Positions 57,628 through 64,000 of a DNA stretch of 64,000 nucleotides are shown here, in pieces. Source of the DNA: Albifimbria verrucaria (lineage: Eukaryota; Ascomycota; Sordariomycetes; Hypocreales; Stachybotryaceae); NCBI GenBank assembly GCA_020081605.1, contig JAHREC010000009.1, positions 1,860,001 to 1,924,000 on the forward strand. Direction: 5' to 3'. Each line of letters begins with the position of its first letter. Position 1 is the stretch's first letter. The notes under the pieces are model-generated. The model ran no database searches. It was not told the origin of the DNA and saw only the letters and a list, made by a program, of their open reading frames with translations. Position numbers and translations under genes: made by a program.

Positions 57628-60600
57628 TTACAGCGTGCGCTTTTCCTTGACCTCCTCAACGGCCTGGATCTCATCATCGACCTCAAAGTCCTCGAAACCT
57701 TCCAATCCGATACCGCACTCGGAGCCCTTACCTGTCTCCTGGATATCCTTCTTCAGATGCTTGAGGGTATCGACCTTGCCTGTAGTAGTATTATTAGTAA
57801 ACGAGCAAAAGCTGGGGATTTTATCTGTGGGATGCTTACCTTCAAAGATGACCTTGCCTCGTCGCAGCACCCTGACCTGCGATGTCCTGCGCACGGTTCC
57901 GTTCCTGACCCTGCATCCTGCAATATTCTTGAACTGCTTCTTCTTGATGTTGATGGAGAAGATTTGCAGGATTTGGGCTTCACCCACGACGCGCTGGGAA
58001 ACGTTCATGGGCAACAGGTCGGAGAGGGCGCTCTTGACGTCGTCGACGACGTGGTAAATGACGGTGTGATTGAAGATCTTGACCTTGGCCGCCTCGGCGA
58101 GCTGCTTGATGTGGGGTTGGATGGGGCTGTTGAAGTTGACGATGATACTGTTGGAAGCTGCTGCGTGATCGATGTCGTACTCAGAAATCTGGCCTACCGA
58201 GGAGCGTAGGATCTTTGCTTGCACTTCGTGGTTGCCGATTTCCGTAATGCTACCGCAGATTGCCTCCATGGAGCCAACGACATCGGCCTTGACCGTGAAG
58301 TTCTGGTAAATAGTGGTCTGTGCGGCATCATCCTCCAACTCGCGTCCCTCCGCCTCCGCCTCCTTAGCCGCGGCCTCGGCGGCAGCCTTCTCTCGTTGGC
58401 GCTGCTCCTGCTGGGCGAGCTGTTGAGAAGTTTCCTCACGCTCTGCCATCTCCTGTCGATACTCAACTGCTGTCTTGGCCTTGTTCTCATCCGGACTCTG
58501 TAGAATCTGGTCCCCGGCTGTAGGGAGCTCGCGCCAGCCAAGGATCTCGACAGGAGTACCCGGTGGTGCTTCATCCAGCTCCTTGCCAGCCTCGTTTCGT
58601 AGAAGTCGAATCCTGGCCCAAGTTTTGCCAGCGACGATGAAATCGCCAGGCCGCAAGGTACCCTGTTTGACAAGTACAGTCGCAGTTCTGCCGTCCTGCT
58701 TCACACTCGACTCCAAGACCCAGCCTTCGGCCATGCCATCCGTTTCTGCTCGGACATCGAGAACCTCAGATAAGGTAACAATGTTCTCCTCTAAATCCTG
58801 CATACCCTGGCCAGTCTTGCCACTGACACAGACGACTTGGACATCGCCTCCGTAGTCTTCAATCTCCACGCCATGACGGGCGAGGTCTGCCTTGACTTCG
58901 TTAATGCGGGCATCTTCTTTGTCAATCTTGTTGATGGCCACGATGATGGGAACCTTTGAGGACCTGGCATGCTTAAGTGCTTCAAGGGTTTGTGGCATGA
59001 CACTATCGTCGGCGGCTACAACCAGAACAACGATATCGGTCACGTTGGCTCCGCGTTGACGCATAGACAAGAATGCCGCGTGGCCGGGTGTATCGAGGAA
59101 GGTAATGGACTTTCCACTGGACATGTTGACCACGAACGCGCCAATATGCTGGGTGATACCACCATGCTCTTGCGCAGCCACGGACGACTTTCGAAGCCAA
59201 TCCAGGAGCGTAGTCTTGCCGTGATCGACGTGGCCCATGATAGTGACGACAGGAGGACGCTGGGGAGCACTGAGGGATCTTCAGGCGGCGGTCGCGGTCG
59301 CAGATCTCGCTGCGAGCCCGTGTCAACTGTAGGTTCAAAGTTATACTCGGCGGCGACGAGGGCGGCAGTCTCTCCGTCATGATGGTATCACTTGTGATGT
59401 TCTCAAATCCCATTTCCTCCAGATCGCTCAGGAAACTCGCTGGAGGTTGCTTCAGAGCCTGCGCGAGGTTTGATATATTGATGAACTCAGGAAGGAATAT
59501 AGGCGTGGGCCCCTGAGCTTCCATAGCAGCCAGTTTGGCCTGATGCGCTTGCTTGTCGGCCTTTCGCTGTTGTGCCCGTTCCCAACGCTCTGACGCTGCG
59601 TTGTCCCATGAATCCTCGTCGCCGTAACGACTCTGGCCCCTATTCTTCTGGCGCTGCTTCGACTTCTTGCCTCGTCGGTCGTTGGGTTCTTCGTCTGCCA
59701 TCTCAAATCGAGACGATCGTCTACTTCTTTCTCCAGTATCTTGGGAAGGGTCTTCTCTTCAACAGCAGGGACAACGACAGGCTCAGGGGCGTCACGAGCT
59801 CGCATGTTCGAAACCTTCTGGGCGGACTTCTTAGCCCTCTCCTCTAATTGATCCCAAAAGCCCTCCATGTCTTTCTGTTCGGCCGGCTCTGTCACTGTTG
59901 TAACTCTTCGCTGGCGGAAAGCGCCCCATGGCTGAGATACTTTCTCCGAGGTCGTTTGAGCCGCGGTATCTGCTTCGGCGCCTTGGCTGGCAGCAGGCTC
60001 GTTTCTTTTGGCATGCCCCTTGTTGGTTCGTCCATCCGTCTGCCACGACTTGGGAGTTGGCGGAGCTCGCGAGGTACGGGCGCCACTGAAGATGTCGGCC
60101 AAAACGCTACTGGAGTTTAGCTTGTCCTTGCGCGGGCGGTGAGATCGATGCTTTGATTTCGCATCTTTCGCATGGCCAGCGTTGGGAGCATTGGCAGCAG
60201 CCCCGGGAGCCGAAGGCTTGGCTGTAGTTGGTGGTGCTATCTTGCGAGCGGCACGTTCGTGTGGAAGCAAGCCGTCGCTAGCTGCCGGTTGGCTCGGACT
60301 CGAGGTTTTTGCCATTCCAAACCCCCAAAACCACCTGGACGCGCTCCTGGGAAGCTTCGCGGAAAACCACCAGGCTGAGGGCCGCCATCCTTGGAATTCC
60401 ACAAGGCGGAGGTGGTGGACAGCTGACGGGTGCCACATGGTGAGGTAAAGTGGCCACTGCTCGACGCTGTAGACGCGCCGGAAGCGACTTGGGTCAGCGC
60501 ATTCTGGCTACGGCGAATATCGGTTCGTGAGGAGAGCTGGTGTCGGCAGAAGGCGCAGACATACGTGCTGCCGCGCTCCTGTAAGGCGCAGCTGTTAGCA

Positions 60601-60658
60601 ATGTGTTGACCTCTAGTGACAGGAAGCAGTATACCTTCAAGCCTCGTGCTCTCAACAT
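57628..60658 (-). CDS. IFM1: mitochondrial translation initiation factor IF-2
   Basis: GTPase that places fMet-tRNA on the mitochondrial small ribosomal subunit. The G domain has G1 [10 protein letters not shown]3 DTPGHAAF and G4 NKID, followed by IF-2 domains II-IV ([57 protein letters not shown]). Proposed start at 60658 (MLRARGLK), with an intron at 60579-60634 and a second at 57780-57839. The early [15 protein letters not shown] segment and the basic N-terminus suit a mitochondrial presequence. The N-terminal 400 residues before the G domain are basic and low-complexity. Breaks near 60,310, about 59,710 and 59,270-59,380 fragment the N-terminal half. The linker [12 protein letters not shown] and the [18 protein letters not shown] (IF-2N-like) blocks remain readable. 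About 970 residues. Confidence 0.93.
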
Positions 60659-61313
60659 TGCCGTGGAAAATAGCTATCAACTAAACGACAGCTTGGGGCG
60701 TGCATTGGATGCTATCAAGAGATTTGCGCGTAAGAGTGCAAGGAGCATGCAGCTCTAAGAGACCAGACGGGAACTTTTTAGCGCCAGCGTCCAGTTCGGC
60801 GCCCAGGATTGTCCGCAGTGGCCAAAAGTACCTAAAGTACCTAAATAAGTAGGAGTAGGTACTTGGGCTGGTTGGAAGACACAACTTGATAGAACTATGT
60901 GATTTACGTGCAAAACTATTTAATGTTTTAGTAAAGTGATCTTCGTCTTGTCTTTTTCGTGTTTTATATAACATGGCATTTTCTTACCATTTCAAATCGC
61001 AATGTTTTGCTAAATTCCTACCACATTACGAGACTGTCAGTAGGGGTCCGCCCATTAACTGGTAGGTAGGTAGGTACCTAGGTCGCTAGGTTAGTACTTA
61101 GGTGCCTTACCTAAAGCTCTGCCATTTATTACTGCTGAGCTCACCTGCCTCGTCTACCTGGTACTGACGTTAGTATTCTAGGTATAGTAGGTAGGTAGTA
61201 CCTAAAATAACTTGGTAACCAGAGATCCTTGAACACATATTCAAATCTCACATTCGCCAACGTACAGCCAAGGCGACTGACGGCCCTCACCAGCACCGCC
61301 ATACACATCAATC
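60659..61313. promoter_or_regulatory. divergent promoter (mitochondrial IF-2 and membrane protein)
   Basis: A 655-bp spacer between divergent starts with the densest AGGTA-type motif cluster in the window: GTACCTAAAGTACCTAAATAAG (about 60,829), GGTAGGTAGGTACCTAGG (about 61,062), TAGTACTTAGGTGCC, and TAGGTATAGTAGGTAGGTAGTACCT (about 61,178-61,203). The motifs occupy both ends of the spacer. Confidence 0.55.
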
Positions 61314-62348
61314 ATGGCTCCGACCAAGCGCACCGGCGCGGCCAAGAATGTGAGCTTCTCACAGGACAAAAATGCTCCTCCCGCGCCGTTCAAGAGTCCT
61401 CCCGAGGCCCTGGAGCCCTTCATCGCCAAGCTGGACGAGAAGCACATCTACATCACTCACATTGACACCAAGCCGGCGTCCCTCAAGCGCAAGATCTTCC
61501 TCGTGCCCATCGCCATGAATCTTGCCGTCGCCGCCGCCTTCGTCTGGCGCATGTACTCGATCACCCCGTGGTACTGGAAGCTCTTCCTCGCCACCTTTGT
61601 GCGCCCCAACGAGCTCACTTTCTCTGCCGATGACGCAACCTGGCAGGAGCTCTCCTGGGAAATTGGGAAGCGTGCCAGTGTCTTCCTCATTGACTTCCTC
61701 CTCTTCGTCTTCGTCTGGCCTTGGCCTCTTGAGTTCACTCTCGCCTGGGACCATGGAAACCCAACCCGCTGGCGCTGGAACGTTGGCTTCCGCGAGAAGG
61801 AAATCTACGTTCGCCGCAGCCGCGAGTGGGACACCATGCTCGGCGACTATTTCCAAGAAAATGACGGACGAAAGATGCTGCTTGCCTTCATCCGCCAAGC
61901 GACCGCACCTCTCCTTCAGGAACAGAAGACGGGTTACCTCCTCATGAACGGCCAGTGGGACCTGGACTGGGCCTCCATGGTCGAAGCTCACAAGCTCGTT
62001 GACAAGAAAGAAGTGGCCCTGGAAGCCTTCAAGAATGCCATTCTCCTACACCACAAGGAGTACGGTTGGATGAGCTATGACCTCAAGGCGAGCATTTCCG
62101 CCGACGAGGATGTGAAGCGCAGACAAGTATTTGCTTTCCGAGACGCCTTGGCTGGTCTCGGTAAGGAAGAGCTGTTCTATCGTTGGGTTGAGATTGTCCA
62201 GTTTGAGGCAACACAGCCTGGAGGTTTCGGCCCGGAGAAGCAGGAGGCGGCAGCCAAGAAGATCCGTGAACTCTTTGAAGCTGGAGGCGTCAACTTTGAC
62301 GAGGTTTGGAAGAAGACGAACGGATCTGATGGTATCTCTCCTTTGTAA
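61314..62348 (+). CDS. conserved fungal membrane protein of unknown function
   Basis: Intronless 344-residue protein with an intact frame and start ATG 61314 (MAPTKRTGAAKNVSFSQDK). A basic, Pro-rich N-terminus is followed by KRKIFLVPIAMNLAVAAAFVWRMYSITPWYWKLF, and then a second strongly hydrophobic segment (ASVFLIDFLLFVFVWPWPLEF). About 200 mostly soluble, helical residues follow, with blocks such as EWDTMLGDYFQENDGRK, YLLMNGQWDLDWASMVEAHK and HHKEYGWMSYDLKASISAD. I read it as a two-transmembrane protein with a cytosolic C-terminal domain, conserved in ascomycetes by its character, but I cannot name a family or function. It is divergent from mitochondrial IF-2. Confidence 0.85.
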   Translation: MAPTKRTGAAKNVSFSQDKNAPPAPFKSPPEALEPFIAKLDEKHIYITHIDTKPASLKRKIFLVPIAMNLAVAAAFVWRMYSITPWYWKLFLATFVRPNELTFSADDATWQELSWEIGKRASVFLIDFLLFVFVWPWPLEFTLAWDHGNPTRWRWNVGFREKEIYVRRSREWDTMLGDYFQENDGRKMLLAFIRQATAPLLQEQKTGYLLMNGQWDLDWASMVEAHKLVDKKEVALEAFKNAILLHHKEYGWMSYDLKASISADEDVKRRQVFAFRDALAGLGKEELFYRWVEIVQFEATQPGGFGPEKQEAAAKKIRELFEAGGVNFDEVWKKTNGSDGISPL

Positions 62349-64000
62349 TCATGGGGCTTGGATGAAATACGCAGTGCATGTACGAAAGCCATTATCATAG
62401 CGGTGTTTATAGAGGAAACTTTGATATCAATCGGTCTTACTTCCATTATCATGATCATGTCCGAACATTATACCGGCTTAGAAATACCTGTTTGAACAAG
62501 TATGGGCTATTTCAAAGCTTATCCCACCTATTAGACGGTTCATTGATACTGTGAAACAGGTCATGTGAGAAGCACAGTAGGATCATCTGGCTATACAGCG
62601 GTTGACACCTGTGAACACTTCCCTCGTCTGTAACAGCCACGTGAACAGCTCGGCAAAAGGTTAAAAAAAAAGATCAAAAAGAAGCAAAGGCACGGTTCGA
62701 ACCCTCTAGAGGTGCCAGATCCTAAGATGGGATGGGTAGACATGTCAGATCAAAATAGACAACAACACAAAAGATATCACGCCCTGCCATCACTCTTTAG
62801 CGGTGATGCTGCAGCGCGCTCCTACTTTCGATCATCAGAGTATTTCTTTGCGCCAGTGGGCCGGCCCCTTCCACCTCGGATTCGAAGGAGCCTACAGCGT
62901 AGGTGCCTGCGGTATCCAGGGGTGGTGGCGTGTCTGAGAAGGATCGGTGGTGTCCATGATCGCCAGCTCCGCGCCACGGCTAGGTGAGTTGGTGTTGAAC
63001 CATTCTCATCGAGCCAGGCGCGGTAACCGTTCGACCACTTACACTCCGATCCTCCGCTGGTGACAGTGACAAAGTAATACTCCTTTATAAAGGTTTGGCT
63101 CTGATGCCGTCTCCCGCCAGCTGTCAGGGTTGCGTGTGGCGTTTGGTGTGGCTCACCTTGTTAGCAGCGCCGTGACTGACCAGCGAGTACGACTGGCAGC
63201 TGATAGCAAGAGCCATAGGAACTGCAAGTCGAAAGGTATGATAGCTCAAGAAGAGGAAGGCCAGCCGGGTAAGCCACCTTCAGACTTTGCTGTCGCATTG
63301 GCCGCAAGGGGCATCCAAAGGTGCAACTGAGAAAGCTGCCCAGCGAGGCTCTATAAAACCCAGCAAGGTATCATGCATCGTCAAGCTCCTCATCAGGGTT
63401 GCTTGGGACAAAGGTCATGCGTGTGTATGTTGGTTAGGTGAACTTCCCATTGTCTTGCATAAGACGGCGTCCAGGTATAAAGACAGATCAACTGATTCAA
63501 GCGCCAGGAGTACCCTCGCTTCAAGGGCGATGGAGCTCAAGCCCTGGCTAGTCGGCAATTGGTAGAGGGAAAGTCATGTTGAGGAGCCATTGCTGGTGGT
63601 AGGATATGCTGGGTCTATTTTTATAGGAATAATTATGCTGAGCCAGGACGGTTCAGCACGTTGTCAACCTTGATGAGGCAAATTCTCAAGCATGCCTAGC
63701 AAGACACCCGATTATGATTTTGGACGATTATGTGACTGTCTGTCGTCTGGCCTAAGCGCCGAGTTTGCCATAGGAAGAGAGAGTGAGCATTGGTTTTGGG
63801 TGATACACCGTTAACCAATGTGACGCGTGTGTCGAATTGGGCCCGTGCAAATCAGCCTGTCAGCCAGTCCGTTATGAATGGACATCTCCGTGTCCAGGGT
63901 CGTCGATAAACCAGGGGCAATGGGTAAAGCAGACTGTGAGATGAGACATGCCGTTGAGAAGAAATAGGAAAACATTCTTTACCTCGATGAATGTCGCACA
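62349..64000. other. 3' flank and intergenic region
   Basis: No gene recognised. It holds the 3' UTR of the membrane-protein gene. A tRNA-like but unfoldable stretch lies on the minus strand near 62,976-63,062 (see rejected items). Confidence 0.5.

Noticed and set aside
62690..62715. GGTTCGAACC palindrome resembling a tRNA T-loop
   Set aside because: Neither strand gives a T-stem or other cloverleaf arms.
62976..63062. tRNA-Ser/Leu-like sequence on the minus strand (A-box-like GTGTAAGTGGTCGAACGG, GGTTCAACACC)
   Set aside because: No 7-bp acceptor stem pairs around it and the T-arm does not close. At best it is a decayed tRNA relic.
1..64000. CRISPR arrays, bacterial operons, prophage or insertion sequences
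   Set aside because: None expected in or compatible with this spliced eukaryotic sequence. No regularly spaced repeats, transposase gene or long terminal repeats were seen.

Overview
The window is nuclear DNA of a filamentous ascomycete (Pezizomycotina, most likely Sordariomycetes). Evidence: genes carry short GT...AG introns of about 50-210 bp, both tRNA genes have small introns just after the anticodon, and the conserved proteins are fungal-type: eIF2B epsilon, eIF2A, a CSP-2-like grainyhead/CP2 transcription factor, HPC2, a GGA adaptor, TSR3, mitochondrial IF-2, RPAP1/Rba50, a DHA1 transporter, LtrA and a P450. The species cannot be named from this sequence alone.

Layout. 1-3.5 kb: no gene seen. 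3.6-10 kb: compact housekeeping block (eIF2B epsilon +; HAD/SAK protein -; DUF167 protein +; GNAT acetyltransferase +). 11.2 kb: tRNA-Thr(AGT). 11.3-25.6 kb: a gene-poor stretch holding only the CSP-2-like gene (minus strand, 16.1-18.8 kb), with about 4.8 kb of empty DNA 3' and 6.8 kb 5' of it. 25.6-40.3 kb: accessory-looking region with an alpha/beta hydrolase (+), a DUF885 protein (-), a cytochrome P450 (-), coding-like remnants (29.7 kb and 33.5-34.4 kb), a DHA1 drug:proton antiporter (+), tRNA-Lys(CTT) (-) and an LtrA membrane protein (+). 40.8-62.3 kb: housekeeping block (eIF2A -, RPAP1 -, HPC2 +, GGA -, TSR3 +, mitochondrial IF-2 -, conserved membrane protein +). 62.4-64 kb: no gene seen.

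How genes relate. Four genes serve translation or ribosome maturation (eIF2B epsilon, eIF2A, mitochondrial IF-2, TSR3), but they are dispersed and nothing suggests co-regulation apart from shared fungal promoter motifs. Three divergent gene pairs share short intergenic promoters (8.1-8.7, 55.4-56.1 and 60.7-61.3 kb), and all three contain GGTACC / AGGTA-type motifs. The hydrolase, P450 and transporter could form a small metabolic or detoxification group, but no polyketide synthase, NRPS or terpene synthase backbone is visible.

Caveat that affects every gene model: most conserved genes here show one to six single-base reading-frame breaks, nearly all at short C/G or A runs, while the protein similarity continues in the next frame. 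I read these as consensus errors typical of unpolished long-read assembly rather than as widespread pseudogenisation. CDS coordinates below span from the inferred start to the inferred stop across introns and such breaks.
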